A DNA stretch of 64,000 bases. Source: Panagrolaimus kolymaensis. Lineage: Eukaryota > Nematoda > Chromadorea > Rhabditida > Panagrolaimidae. The translations under genes and the position numbers were made by a program. This document shows positions 24,564-39,300 of the stretch, one piece after another. Under the pieces are notes generated by a model that did not search any database, had not been told where the DNA came from, and saw nothing but the letters and a program-made list of their open reading frames with translations. The DNA lies in the NCBI GenBank assembly GCA_028622995.1, contig JAJQJQ010000037.1, positions 930,001 through 994,000 of the forward strand, written 5' to 3'. How positions within the stretch are numbered: position 1 is the first letter of the stretch; every line of letters begins with the position of its first letter.

Positions 24564-27500
24564 CCTCTGAAAAAAAAAATTCTAATTCAAAACTTAAAAA
24601 TTTGAATATTTAATATTGGTTTTTAAATTTCAAAGCCACATAACTCGATTTGAGCCTTATCTTTCACTAAAGAAATATGTTACCGATTTTATAGGTATTT
24701 ATGTTATTTATCACTTTTGATGAACAAAATTTTTTTTAAGCTTTCATACTTATGTGCTTGGAATTATTTTTACTTTATCAAAGCATTTTTTGCTTTAAGT
24801 AATAATTTTTGGATGCTTCCAAATCGGCACCATAGGAACCGTTTTGAAAAATATCATTGAAAATGGATATAAAAATGCATAAATAATCATAAAAATAAAG
24901 CACTTTTACTCTGGAATTTTTTTTCTTATTCAAAAAGTTTTAAACTAAATTTTTTTTTTATGGTTGCTTGATGCATCAAATAAATAATTTAATTTCTGGT
25001 TGAAGGTCTTATTTGGTAGGGAAATCTCTAAGATTACTCAAATATTTTTTAAAAAATATAAGAAAAATATCTGGTTCAAAAAATCCATATGCTTTATTGA
25101 GCTCCGTAACTCAAATCGAGTTTCAGCAATATTTAAGCTTAACACATGTGTTAATAAAAAATGGTTCATCGATTTGAGAGTTCACCTGCAGCGAATACAA
25201 AATCCTGTTGGGAATAATTTTAATATATTTAATAATGAATATTTAAAACAAAAAATCAATATCTCCAATTCAAGCCGTAATTCAAAACGAGATTCACTAA
25301 TGTCCATCCTCTATGCTTGCTTGATGCTTGAGTTAATTAAAAAAAAGTTTAATCGATTTGAGAGTTCACCTGCAGCGAATACAAAATCCTGTTGGGAATA
25401 ATTTTAATATATTTAATAATGAATATTTAAAACAAAAAATCAATATCTCCAATTCAAGCCGTAATTCAAAACGAGATTCACTAATGTCCATCCTCAATGC
25501 TTGATGAAAGGGTTCAAAAATAAAAGTTCATTGATTGAGGTACTTCCCGTGCATGCGATTCAAAATCCCGTTGGGAATAATTTTAATATATTTAATAATA
25601 AATATTGAAAACAAAAAAACCTCTGAAAAAAAAAATTCTAATTCAAAACTTAAAAATTTGAATATTTAATATTGGTTTTTAAATTTCAAAGCCACATAAC
25701 TCGATTTGAGCCTTATCTTTCACTAAAGAAATATGTTACCGATTTTATAGGTATTTATGTTATTTATCACTTTTGATGAACAAAATTTTTTTTAAGCTTT
25801 CATACTTATGTGCTTGGAATTATTTTTACTTTATCAAAGCATTTTTTGCTTTAAGTAATAATTTTTGGATGCTTCCAAATCGGCACCATAGGAACCGTTT
25901 TGAAAAATATCATTGAAAATGGATATAAAAATGCATAAATAATCATAAAAATAAAGCACTTTTACTCTGGAATTTTTTTTCTTATTCAAAAAGTTTTAAA
26001 CTAAATTTTTTTTTTATGGTTGCTTGATGCATCAAATAAATAATTTAATTTCTGGTTGAAGGTCTTATTTGGTAGGGAAATCTCTAAGATTACTCAAATA
26101 TTTTTTAAAAAATATAAGAAAAATATCTGGTTCAAAAAATCCATATGCTTTATTGAGCTCCGTAACTCAAATCGAGTTTCAGCAATATTTAAGCTTAACA
26201 CATGTGTTAATAAAAAATGGTTCATCGATTTGAGAGTTCACCTGCAGCGAATACAAAATCCTGTTGGGAATAATTTTAATATATTTAATAATGAATATTT
26301 AAAACAAAAAATCAATATCTCCAATTCAAGCCGTAATTCAAAACGAGATTCACTAATGTCCATCCTCTATGCTTGCTTGATGCTTGAGTTAATTAAAAAA
26401 AAGTTTAATCGATTTGAGAGTTCACCTGCAGCGAATACAAAATCCTGTTGGGAATAATTTTAATATATTTAATAATGAATATTTAAAACAAAAAATCAAT
26501 ATCTCCAATTCAAGCCGTAATTCAAAACGAGATTCACTAATGTCCATCCTCAATGCTTGATGAAAGGGTTCAAAAATAAAAGTTCATTGATTGAGGTACT
26601 TCCCGTGCATGCGATTCAAAATCCCGTTGGGAATAATTTTAATATATTTAATAATAAATATTGAAAACAAAAAAACCTCTGAAAAAAAAAATTCTAATTC
26701 AAAACTTAAAAATTTGAATATTTAATATTGGTTTTTAAATTTCAAAGCCACATAACTCGATTTGAGCCTTATCTTTCACTAAAGAAATATGTTACCGATT
26801 TTATAGGTATTTATGTTATTTATCACTTTTGATGAACAAAATTTTTTTTAAGCTTTCATACTTATGTGCTTGGAATTATTTTTACTTTATCAAAGCATTT
26901 TTTGCTTTAAGTAATAATTTTTGGATGCTTCCAAATCGGCACCATAGGAACCGTTTTGAAAAATATCATTGAAAATGGATATAAAAATGCATAAATAATC
27001 ATAAAAATAAAGCACTTTTACTCTGGAATTTTTTTTCTTATTCAAAAAGTTTTAAACTAAATTTTTTTTTTATGGTTGCTTGATGCATCAAATAAATAAT
27101 TTAATTTCTGGTTGAAGGTCTTATTTGGTAGGGAAATCTCTAAGATTACTCAAATATTTTTTAAAAAATATAAGAAAAATATCTGGTTCAAAAAATCCAT
27201 ATGCTTTATTGAGCTCCGTAACTCAAATCGAGTTTCAGCAATATTTAAGCTTAACACATGTGTTAATAAAAAATGGTTCATCGATTTGAGAGTTCACCTG
27301 CAGCGAATACAAAATCCTGTTGGGAATAATTTTAATATATTTAATAATGAATATTTAAAACAAAAAATCAATATCTCCAATTCAAGCCGTAATTCAAAAC
27401 GAGATTCACTAATGTCCATCCTCTATGCTTGCTTGATGCTTGAGTTAATTAAAAAAAAGTTTAATCGATTTGAGAGTTCACCTGCAGCGAATACAAAATC

Positions 27501-29843
27501 CTGTTGGGAATAATTTTAATATATTTAATAATGAATATTTAAAACAAAAAATCAATATCTCCAATTCAAGCCGTAATTCAAAACGAGATTCACTAATGTC
27601 CATCCTCAATGCTTGATGAAAGGGTTCAAAAATAAAAGTTCATTGATTGAGGTACTTCCCGTGCATGCGATTCAAAATCCCGTTGGGAATAATTTTAATA
27701 TATTTAATAATAAATATTGAAAACAAAAAAACCTCTGAAAAAAAAAATTCTAATTCAAAACTTAAAAATTTGAATATTTAATATTGGTTTTTAAATTTCA
27801 AAGCCACATAACTCGATTTGAGCCTTATCTTTCACTAAAGAAATATGTTACCGATTTTATAGGTATTTATGTTATTTATCACTTTTGATGAACAAAATTT
27901 TTTTTAAGCTTTCATACTTATGTGCTTGGAATTATTTTTACTTTATCAAAGCATTTTTTGCTTTAAGTAATAATTTTTGGATGCTTCCAAATCGGCACCA
28001 TAGGAACCGTTTTGAAAAATATCATTGAAAATGGATATAAAAATGCATAAATAATCATAAAAATAAAGCACTTTTACTCTGGAATTTTTTTTCTTATTCA
28101 AAAAGTTTTAAACTAAATTTTTTTTTTATGGTTGCTTGATGCATCAAATAAATAATTTAATTTCTGGTTGAAGGTCTTATTTGGTAGGGAAATCTCTAAA
28201 ATTACTCAAATATTTTTTAAAAAATATAAGAAAAATATCTGGTTCAAAAAATCCATATGCTTTATTGAGCTCCGTAACTCAAATCGAGTTTCAGCAATAT
28301 TTAAGCTTAACACATGTGTTAATAAAAAATGGTTCATCGATTTGAGAGTTCACCTGCAGCGAATACAAAATCCTGTTGGGAATAATTTTAATATATTTAA
28401 TAATGAATATTTAAAACAAAAAATCAATATCTCCAATTCAAGCCGTAATTCAAAACGAGATTCACTAATGTCCATCCTCTATGCTTGCTTGATGCTTGAG
28501 TTAATTAAAAAAAAGTTTAATCGATTTGAGAGTTCACCTGCAGCGAATACAAAATCCTGTTGGGAATAATTTTAATATATTTAATAATGAATATTTAAAA
28601 CAAAAAATCAATATCTCCAATTCAAGCCGTAATTCAAAACGAGATTCACTAATGTCCATCCTCAATGCTTGATGAAAGGGTTCAAAAATAAAAGTTCATT
28701 GATTGAGGTACTTCCCGTGCATGCGATTCAAAATCCCGTTGGGAATAATTTTAATATATTTAATAATAAATATTGAAAACAAAAAAACCTCTGAAAAAAA
28801 AAATTCTAATTCAAAACTTAAAAATTTGAATATTTAATATTGGTTTTTAAATTTCAAAGCCACATAACTCGATTTGAGCCTTATCTTTCACTAAAGAAAT
28901 ATGTTACCGATTTTATAGGTATTTATGTTATTTATCACTTTTGATGAACAAAATTTTTTTTAAGCTTTCATACTTATGTGCTTGGAATTATTTTTACTTT
29001 ATCAAAGCATTTTTTGCTTTAAGTAATAATTTTTGGATGCTTCCAAATCGGCACCATAGGAACCGTTTTGAAAAATATCATTGAAAATGGATATAAAAAT
29101 GCATAAATAATCATAAAAATAAAGCACTTTTACTCTGGAATTTTTTTTCTTATTCAAAAAGTTTTAAACTAAATTTTTTTTTTATGGTTGCTTGATGCAT
29201 CAAATAAATAATTTAATTTCTGGTTGAAGGTCTTATTTGGTAGGGAAATCTCTAAAATTACTCAAATATTTTTTAAAAAATATAAGAAAAATATCTGGTT
29301 CAAAAAATCCATATGCTTTATTGAGCTCCGTAACTCAAATCGAGTTTCAGCAATATTTAAGCTTAACACATGTGTTAATAAAAAATGGTTCATCGATTTG
29401 AGAGTTCACCTGCAGCGAATACAAAATCCTGTTGGGAATAATTTTAATATATTTAATAATGAATATTTAAAACAAAAAATCAATATCTCCAATTCAAGCC
29501 GTAATTCAAAACGAGATTCACTAATGTCCATCCTCTATGCTTGCTTGATGCTTGAGTTAATTAAAAAAAAGTTTAATCGATTTGAGAGTTCACCTGCAGC
29601 GAATACAAAATCCTGTTGGGAATAATTTTAATATATTTAATAATGAATATTTAAAACAAAAAATCAATATCTCCAATTCAAGCCGTAATTCAAAACGAGA
29701 TTCACTAATGTCCATCCTCAATGCTTGATGAAAGGGTTCAAAAATAAAAGTTCATTGATTGAGGTACTTCCCGTGCATGCGATTCAAAATCCCGTTGGGA
29801 ATAATTTTAATATATTTAATAATAAATATTGAAAACAAAAAAA
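24564..29843 (+). repeat. Five 1056-bp HORs
   Basis: The units start at 24564, 25620, 26676, 27732 and 28788. The first three cores are C-AAG. The last two (27,732 and 28,788) are C-AAA although followed by a B, so they are exceptions to the usual linkage of AAA with short units. Confidence 0.93.
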
Positions 29844-31587
29844 CCTCTGAAAAAAAAAATTCTAATTCAAAACTTAAAAATTTGAATATTTAATATTGGT
29901 TTTTAAATTTCAAAGCCACATAACTCGATTTGAGCCTTATCTTTCACTAAAGAAATATGTTACCGATTTTATAGGTATTTATGTTATTTATCACTTTTGA
30001 TGAACAAAATTTTTTTTAAGCTTTCATACTTATGTGCTTGGAATTATTTTTACTTTATCAAAGCATTTTTTGCTTTAAGTAATAATTTTTGGATGCTTCC
30101 AAATCGGCACCATAGGAACCGTTTTGAAAAATATCATTGAAAATGGATATAAAAATGCATAAATAATCATAAAAATAAAGCACTTTTACTCTGGAATTTT
30201 TTTTCTTATTCAAAAAGTTTTAAACTAAATTTTTTTTTTATGGTTGCTTGATGCATCAAATAAATAATTTAATTTCTGGTTGAAGGTCTTATTTGGTAGG
30301 GAAATCTCTAAAATTACTCAAATATTTTTTAAAAAATATAAGAAAAATATCTGGTTCAAAAAATCCATATGCTTTATTGAGCTCCGTAACTCAAATCGAG
30401 TTTCAGCAATATTTAAGCTTAACACATGTGTTAATAAAAAATGGTTCATCGATTTGAGAGTTCACCTGCAGCGAATACAAAATCCTGTTGGGAATAATTT
30501 TAATATATTTAATAATGAATATTTAAAACAAAAAATCAATATCTCCAATTCAAGCCGTAATTCAAAACGAGATTCACTAATGTCCATCCTCAATGCTTGA
30601 TGAAAGGGTTCAAAAATAAAAGTTCATTGATTGAGGTACTTCCCGTGCATGCGATTCAAAATCCCGTTGGGAATAATTTTAATATATTTAATAATAAATA
30701 TTGAAAACAAAAAAACCTCTGAAAAAAAAAATTCTAATTCAAAACTTAAAAATTTGAATATTTAATATTGGTTTTTAAATTTCAAAGCCACATAACTCGA
30801 TTTGAGCCTTATCTTTCACTAAAGAAATATGTTACCGATTTTATAGGTATTTATGTTATTTATCACTTTTGATGAACAAAATTTTTTTTAAGCTTTCATA
30901 CTTATGTGCTTGGAATTATTTTTACTTTATCAAAGCATTTTTTGCTTTAAGTAATAATTTTTGGATGCTTCCAAATCGGCACCATAGGAACCGTTTTGAA
31001 AAATATCATTGAAAATGGATATAAAAATGCATAAATAATCATAAAAATAAAGCACTTTTACTCTGGAATTTTTTTTCTTATTCAAAAAGTTTTAAACTAA
31101 ATTTTTTTTTTATGGTTGCTTGATGCATCAAATAAATAATTTAATTTCTGGTTGAAGGTCTTATTTGGTAGGGAAATCTCTAAAATTACTCAAATATTTT
31201 TTAAAAAATATAAGAAAAATATCTGGTTCAAAAAATCCATATGCTTTATTGAGCTCCGTAACTCAAATCGAGTTTCAGCAATATTTAAGCTTAACACATG
31301 TGTTAATAAAAAATGGTTCATCGATTTGAGAGTTCACCTGCAGCGAATACAAAATCCTGTTGGGAATAATTTTAATATATTTAATAATGAATATTTAAAA
31401 CAAAAAATCAATATCTCCAATTCAAGCCGTAATTCAAAACGAGATTCACTAATGTCCATCCTCAATGCTTGATGAAAGGGTTCAAAAATAAAAGTTCATT
31501 GATTGAGGTACTTCCCGTGCATGCGATTCAAAATCCCGTTGGGAATAATTTTAATATATTTAATAATAAATATTGAAAACAAAAAAA
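29844..31587 (+). repeat. Two 872-bp HORs
   Basis: The units are 29844-30715 and 30716-31587. Both have C-AAA and no full monomer between C cores. Confidence 0.93.
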
Positions 31588-32638
31588 CCTCTGAAAAAAA
31601 AAATTCTAATTCAAAACTTAAAAATTTGAATATTTAATATTGGTTTTTAAATTTCAAAGCCACATAACTCGATTTGAGCCTTATCTTTCACTAAAGAAAT
31701 ATGTTACCGATTTTATAGGTATTTATGTTATTTATCACTTTTGATGAACAAAATTTTTTTTAAGCTTTCATACTTATGTGCTTGGAATTATTTTTACTTT
31801 ATCAAAGCATTTTTTGCTTTAAGTAATAATTTTTGGATGCTTCCAAATCGGCACCATAGGAACCGTTTTGAAAAATATCATTGAAAATGGATATAAAAAT
31901 GCATAAATAATCATAAAAATAAAGCACTTTTACTCTGGAATTTTTTTTCTTATTCAAAAAGTTTTAAACTAAATTTTTTTTTTATGGTTGCTTGATGCAT
32001 CAAATAAATAATTTAATTTCTGGTTGAAGGTCTTATTTGGTAGGGAAATCTCTAAAATTACTCAAATATTTTTTAAAAAATATAAGAAAAATATCTGGTT
32101 CAAAAAATCCATATGCTTTATTGAGCTCCGTAACTCAAATCGAGTTTCAGCAATATTTAAGCTTAACACATGTGTTAATAAAAAATGGTTCATCGATTTG
32201 AGAGTTCACCTGCAGCGAATACAAAATCCTGTTGGGAATAATTTTAATATATTTAATAATGAATATTTAAAACAAAAAATCAATATCTCCAATTCAAGCC
32301 GTAATTCAAAACGAGATTCACTAATGTCCATCCTCAATGCTTGATGAAAGGGTTCAAAAATAAAAGTTCATTGATTGAGGTACTTCCCGTGCATGCGATT
32401 CAAAATCCCGTTGGGAATAATTTTAATATATTTAATAATGAAAATTTAAAACAAAAAATCAATATCTCCAATTCAAGCCGTAATTCAAAACGAGATTCAC
32501 TAATGTCCATCCTCAATGCTTGATGAAAGGGTTCAAAAATAAAAGTTCATTGATTGAGGTACTTCCCGTGCATGCGATTCAAAATCCCGTTGGGAATAAT
32601 TTTAATATATTTAATAATAAATATTGAAAACAAAAAAA
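31588..32638 (+). repeat. 1051-bp HOR with an extra A instead of B
   Basis: C core 31588-32188 (AAA), partial B, one full A monomer at 32336-32514 (EN subtype), then partial A 32515-32638. It is the only C unit in which the inserted monomer is an A alone (872 + 179). Confidence 0.92.
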
Positions 32639-34382
32639 CCTCTGAAAAAAAAAATTCTAATTCAAAACTTAAAAATTTGAATATTTAATATTGGTTTTTA
32701 AATTTCAAAGCCACATAACTCGATTTGAGCCTTATCTTTCACTAAAGAAATATGTTACCGATTTTATAGGTATTTATGTTATTTATCACTTTTGATGAAC
32801 AAAATTTTTTTTAAGCTTTCATACTTATGTGCTTGGAATTATTTTTACTTTATCAAAGCATTTTTTGCTTTAAGTAATAATTTTTGGATGCTTCCAAATC
32901 GGCACCATAGGAACCGTTTTGAAAAATATCATTGAAAATGGATATAAAAATGCATAAATAATCATAAAAATAAAGCACTTTTACTCTGGAATTTTTTTTC
33001 TTATTCAAAAAGTTTTAAACTAAATTTTTTTTTTATGGTTGCTTGATGCATCAAATAAATAATTTAATTTCTGGTTGAAGGTCTTATTTGGTAGGGAAAT
33101 CTCTAAAATTACTCAAATATTTTTTAAAAAATATAAGAAAAATATCTGGTTCAAAAAATCCATATGCTTTATTGAGCTCCGTAACTCAAATCGAGTTTCA
33201 GCAATATTTAAGCTTAACACATGTGTTAATAAAAAATGGTTCATCGATTTGAGAGTTCACCTGCAGCGAATACAAAATCCTGTTGGGAATAATTTTAATA
33301 TATTTAATAATGAATATTTAAAACAAAAAATCAATATCTCCAATTCAAGCCGTAATTCAAAACGAGATTCACTAATGTCCATCCTCAATGCTTGATGAAA
33401 GGGTTCAAAAATAAAAGTTCATTGATTGAGGTACTTCCCGTGCATGCGATTCAAAATCCCGTTGGGAATAATTTTAATATATTTAATAATAAATATTGAA
33501 AACAAAAAAACCTCTGAAAAAAAAAATTCTAATTCAAAACTTAAAAATTTGAATATTTAATATTGGTTTTTAAATTTCAAAGCCACATAACTCGATTTGA
33601 GCCTTATCTTTCACTAAAGAAATATGTTACCGATTTTATAGGTATTTATGTTATTTATCACTTTTGATGAACAAAATTTTTTTTAAGCTTTCATACTTAT
33701 GTGCTTGGAATTATTTTTACTTTATCAAAGCATTTTTTGCTTTAAGTAATAATTTTTGGATGCTTCCAAATCGGCACCATAGGAACCGTTTTGAAAAATA
33801 TCATTGAAAATGGATATAAAAATGCATAAATAATCATAAAAATAAAGCACTTTTACTCTGGAATTTTTTTTCTTATTCAAAAAGTTTTAAACTAAATTTT
33901 TTTTTTATGGTTGCTTGATGCATCAAATAAATAATTTAATTTCTGGTTGAAGGTCTTATTTGGTAGGGAAATCTCTAAAATTACTCAAATATTTTTTAAA
34001 AAATATAAGAAAAATATCTGGTTCAAAAAATCCATATGCTTTATTGAGCTCCGTAACTCAAATCGAGTTTCAGCAATATTTAAGCTTAACACATGTGTTA
34101 ATAAAAAATGGTTCATCGATTTGAGAGTTCACCTGCAGCGAATACAAAATCCTGTTGGGAATAATTTTAATATATTTAATAATGAATATTTAAAACAAAA
34201 AATCAATATCTCCAATTCAAGCCGTAATTCAAAACGAGATTCACTAATGTCCATCCTCAATGCTTGATGAAAGGGTTCAAAAATAAAAGTTCATTGATTG
34301 AGGTACTTCCCGTGCATGCGATTCAAAATCCCGTTGGGAATAATTTTAATATATTTAATAATAAATATTGAAAACAAAAAAA
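32639..34382 (+). repeat. Two 872-bp HORs
   Basis: The units are 32639-33510 and 33511-34382, both C-AAA. With 29844-32638 they form a run of five AAA units. Confidence 0.93.
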
Positions 34383-36310
34383 CCTCTGAAAAAAAAAATT
34401 CTAATTCAAAACTTAAAAATTTGAATATTTAATATTGGTTTTTAAATTTCAAAGCCACATAACTCGATTTGAGCCTTATCTTTCACTAAAGAAATATGTT
34501 ACCGATTTTATAGGTATTTATGTTATTTATCACTTTTGATGAACAAAATTTTTTTTAAGCTTTCATACTTATGTGCTTGGAATTATTTTTACTTTATCAA
34601 AGCATTTTTTGCTTTAAGTAATAATTTTTGGATGCTTCCAAATCGGCACCATAGGAACCGTTTTGAAAAATATCATTGAAAATGGATATAAAAATGCATA
34701 AATAATCATAAAAATAAAGCACTTTTACTCTGGAATTTTTTTTCTTATTCAAAAAGTTTTAAACTAAATTTTTTTTTTATGGTTGCTTGATGCATCAAAT
34801 AAATAATTTAATTTCTGGTTGAAGGTCTTATTTGGTAGGGAAATCTCTAAGATTACTCAAATATTTTTTAAAAAATATAAGAAAAATATCTGGTTCAAAA
34901 AATCCATATGCTTTATTGAGCTCCGTAACTCAAATCGAGTTTCAGCAATATTTAAGCTTAACACATGTGTTAATAAAAAATGGTTCATCGATTTGAGAGT
35001 TCACCTGCAGCGAATACAAAATCCTGTTGGGAATAATTTTAATATATTTAATAATGAATATTTAAAACAAAAAATCAATATCTCCAATTCAAGCCGTAAT
35101 TCAAAACGAGATTCACTAATGTCCATCCTCTATGCTTGCTTGATGCTTGAGTTAATTAAAAAAAAGTTTAATCGATTTGAGAGTTCACCTGCAGCGAATA
35201 CAAAATCCTGTTGGGAATAATTTTAATATATTTAATAATGAATATTTAAAACAAAAAATCAATATCTCCAATTCAAGCCGTAATTCAAAACGAGATTCAC
35301 TAATGTCCATCCTCAATGCTTGATGAAAGGGTTCAAAAATAAAAGTTCATTGATTGAGGTACTTCCCGTGCATGCGATTCAAAATCCCGTTGGGAATAAT
35401 TTTAATATATTTAATAATAAATATTGAAAACAAAAAAACCTCTGAAAAAAAAAATTCTAATTCAAAACTTAAAAATTTGAATATTTAATATTGGTTTTTA
35501 AATTTCAAAGCCACATAACTCGATTTGAGCCTTATCTTTCACTAAAGAAATATGTTACCGATTTTATAGGTATTTATGTTATTTATCACTTTTGATGAAC
35601 AAAATTTTTTTTAAGCTTTCATACTTATGTGCTTGGAATTATTTTTACTTTATCAAAGCATTTTTTGCTTTAAGTAATAATTTTTGGATGCTTCCAAATC
35701 GGCACCATAGGAACCGTTTTGAAAAATATCATTGAAAATGGATATAAAAATGCATAAATAATCATAAAAATAAAGCACTTTTACTCTGGAATTTTTTTTC
35801 TTATTCAAAAAGTTTTAAACTAAATTTTTTTTTTATGGTTGCTTGATGCATCAAATAAATAATTTAATTTCTGGTTGAAGGTCTTATTTGGTAGGGAAAT
35901 CTCTAAAATTACTCAAATATTTTTTAAAAAATATAAGAAAAATATCTGGTTCAAAAAATCCATATGCTTTATTGAGCTCCGTAACTCAAATCGAGTTTCA
36001 GCAATATTTAAGCTTAACACATGTGTTAATAAAAAATGGTTCATCGATTTGAGAGTTCACCTGCAGCGAATACAAAATCCTATTGGGAATAATTTTAATA
36101 TATTTAATAATGAATATTTAAAACAAAAAATCAATATCTCCAATTCAAGCCGTAATTCAAAACGAGATTCACTAATGTCCATCCTCAATGCTTGATGAAA
36201 GGGTTCAAAAATAAAAGTTCATTGATTGAGGTACTTCCCGTGCATGCGATTCAAAATCCCGTTGGGAATAATTTTAATATATTTAATAATAAATATTGAA
36301 AACAAAAAAA
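34383..36310 (+). repeat. 1056-bp HOR followed by an 872-bp HOR
   Basis: 34383-35438 has C-AAG and one full B. 35439-36310 has C-AAA and no full B. Its partial B carries a private G to A at 36082 (cctattggg instead of cctgttggg). Confidence 0.92.
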
Positions 36311-39300
36311 CCTCTGAAAAAAAAAATTCTAATTCAAAACTTAAAAATTTGAATATTTAATATTGGTTTTTAAATTTCAAAGCCACATAACTCGATTTGA
36401 GCCTTATCTTTCACTAAAGAAATATGTTACCGATTTTATAGGTATTTATGTTATTTATCACTTTTGATGAACAAAATTTTTTTTAAGCTTTCATACTTAT
36501 GTGCTTGGAATTATTTTTACTTTATCAAAGCATTTTTTGCTTTAAGTAATAATTTTTGGATGCTTCCAAATCGGCACCATAGGAACCGTTTTGAAAAATA
36601 TCATTGAAAATGGATATAAAAATGCATAAATAATCATAAAAATAAAGCACTTTTACTCTGGAATTTTTTTTCTTATTCAAAAAGTTTTAAACTAAATTTT
36701 TTTTTTATGGTTGCTTGATGCATCAAATAAATAATTTAATTTCTGGTTGAAGGTCTTATTTGGTAGGGAAATCTCTAAGATTACTCAAATATTTTTTAAA
36801 AAATATAAGAAAAATATCTGGTTCAAAAAATCCATATGCTTTATTGAGCTCCGTAACTCAAATCGAGTTTCAGCAATATTTAAGCTTAACACATGTGTTA
36901 ATAAAAAATGGTTCATCGATTTGAGAGTTCACCTGCAGCGAATACAAAATCCTGTTGGGAATAATTTTAATATATTTAATAATGAATATTTAAAACAAAA
37001 AATCAATATCTCCAATTCAAGCCGTAATTCAAAACGAGATTCACTAATGTCCATCCTCTATGCTTGCTTGATGCTTGAGTTAATTAAAAAAAAGTTTAAT
37101 CGATTTGAGAGTTCACCTGCAGCGAATACAAAATCCTGTTGGGAATAATTTTAATATATTTAATAATGAATATTTAAAACAAAAAATCAATATCTCCAAT
37201 TCAAGCCGTAATTCAAAACGAGATTCACTAATGTCCATCCTCTATGCTTGCTTGATGCTTGAGTTAATTAAAAAAAAGTTTAATCGATTTGAGAGTTCAC
37301 CTGCAGCGAATACAAAATCCTGTTGGGAATAATTTTAATATATTTAATAATAAATATGGAAAACAAAAAATCAATATCTCCAATTCAAGCCGTAATTCAA
37401 AACGAGATTCACTAATGTCCATCCTCAATGCTTGATGAAAGGGTTCAAAAATAAAAGTTCATTGATTGAGGTACTTCCCGTGCATGCGATTCAAAATCCC
37501 GTTGGGAATAATTTTAATATATTTAATAATGAAAATTTAAAACAAAAAATCAATATCTCCAATTCAAGCCGTAATTCAAAACGAGATTCACTAATGTCCA
37601 TCCTCTATGCTTGCTTGATGCTTGAGTTAATTAAAAAAAAGTTTCATCGATTTGAGAGTTCACCTGCAGCGAATACAAAATCCTGTTGGGAATAATTTTA
37701 ATATATTTAATAATGAATATTTAAAACAAAAAATCAATATCTCCAATTCAAGCCGTAATTCAAAACGAGATTCACTAATGTCCATCCTCAATGCTTGATG
37801 AAAGGGTTCAAAAATAAAAGTTCATTGATTGAGGTACTTCCCGTGCATGCGATTCAAAATCCCGTTGGGAATAATTTTAATATATTTAATAATAAATATT
37901 TAAAACAAAAAATCAATATCTCCAATTCAAGCCGTAATTCAAAACGAGATTCACTAATGTCCATCCTCTATGCTTGCTTGATGCTTGAGTTAATTAAAAA
38001 AAAGTTTCATCGATTTGAGAGTTCACCTGCAGCGAATACAAAATCCTGTTGGGAATAATTTTAATATATTTAATAATGAATATTTAAAACAAAAAATCAA
38101 TATCTCCAATTCAAGCCGTAATTCAAAACGAGATTCACTAATGTCCATCCTCTATGCTTGCTTGATGCTTGAGTTAATTAAAAAAAAGTTTCATCGATTT
38201 GAGAGTTCACCTGCAGCGAATACAAAATCCTGTTGGGAATAATTTTAATATATTTAATAATGAATATTTAAAACAAAAAATCAATATCTCCAATTCAAGC
38301 CGTAATTCAAAACGAGATTCACTAATGTCCATCCTCTATGCTTGCTTGATGCTTGAGTTAATTAAAAAAAAGTTTAATCGATTTGAGAGTTCACCTGCAG
38401 CGAATACAAAATCCTGTTGGGAATAATTTTAATATATTTAATAATAAATATGGAAAACAAAAAATCAATATCTCCAATTCAAGCCGTAATTCAAAACGAG
38501 ATTCACTAATGTCCATCCTCAATGCTTGATGAAAGGGTTCAAAAATAAAAGTTCATTGATTGAGGTACTTCCCGTGCATGCGATTCAAAATCCCGTTGGG
38601 AATAATTTTAATATATTTAATAATGAATATTTAAAACAAAAAATCAATATCTCCAATTCAAGCCGTAATTCAAAACGAGATTCACTAATGTCCATCCTCA
38701 ATGCTTGATGAAAGGGTTCAAAAATAAAAGTTCATTGATTGAGGTACTTCCCGTGCATGCGATTCAAAATCCCGTTGGGAATAATTTTAATATATTTAAT
38801 AATGAAAATTTAAAACAAAAAATCAATATCTCCAATTCAAGCCGTAATTCAAAACGAGATTCACTAATGTCCATCCTCAATGCTTGATGAAAGGGTTCAA
38901 AAATAAAAGTTCATTGATTGAGGTACTTCCCGTGCATGCGATTCAAAATCCCGTTGGGAATAATTTTAATATATTTAATAATAAATATTTAAAACAAAAA
39001 ATCAATATCTCCAATTCAAGCCGTAATTCAAAACGAGATTCACTAATGTCCATCCTCTATGCTTGCTTGATGCTTGAGTTAATTAAAAAAAAGTTTCATC
39101 GATTTGAGAGTTCACCTGCAGCGAATACAAAATCCTGTTGGGAATAATTTTAATATATTTAATAATGAATATTTAAAACAAAAAATCAATATCTCCAATT
39201 CAAGCCGTAATTCAAAACGAGATTCACTAATGTCCATCCTCTATGCTTGCTTGATGCTTGAGTTAATTAAAAAAAAGTTTCATCGATTTGAGAGTTCACC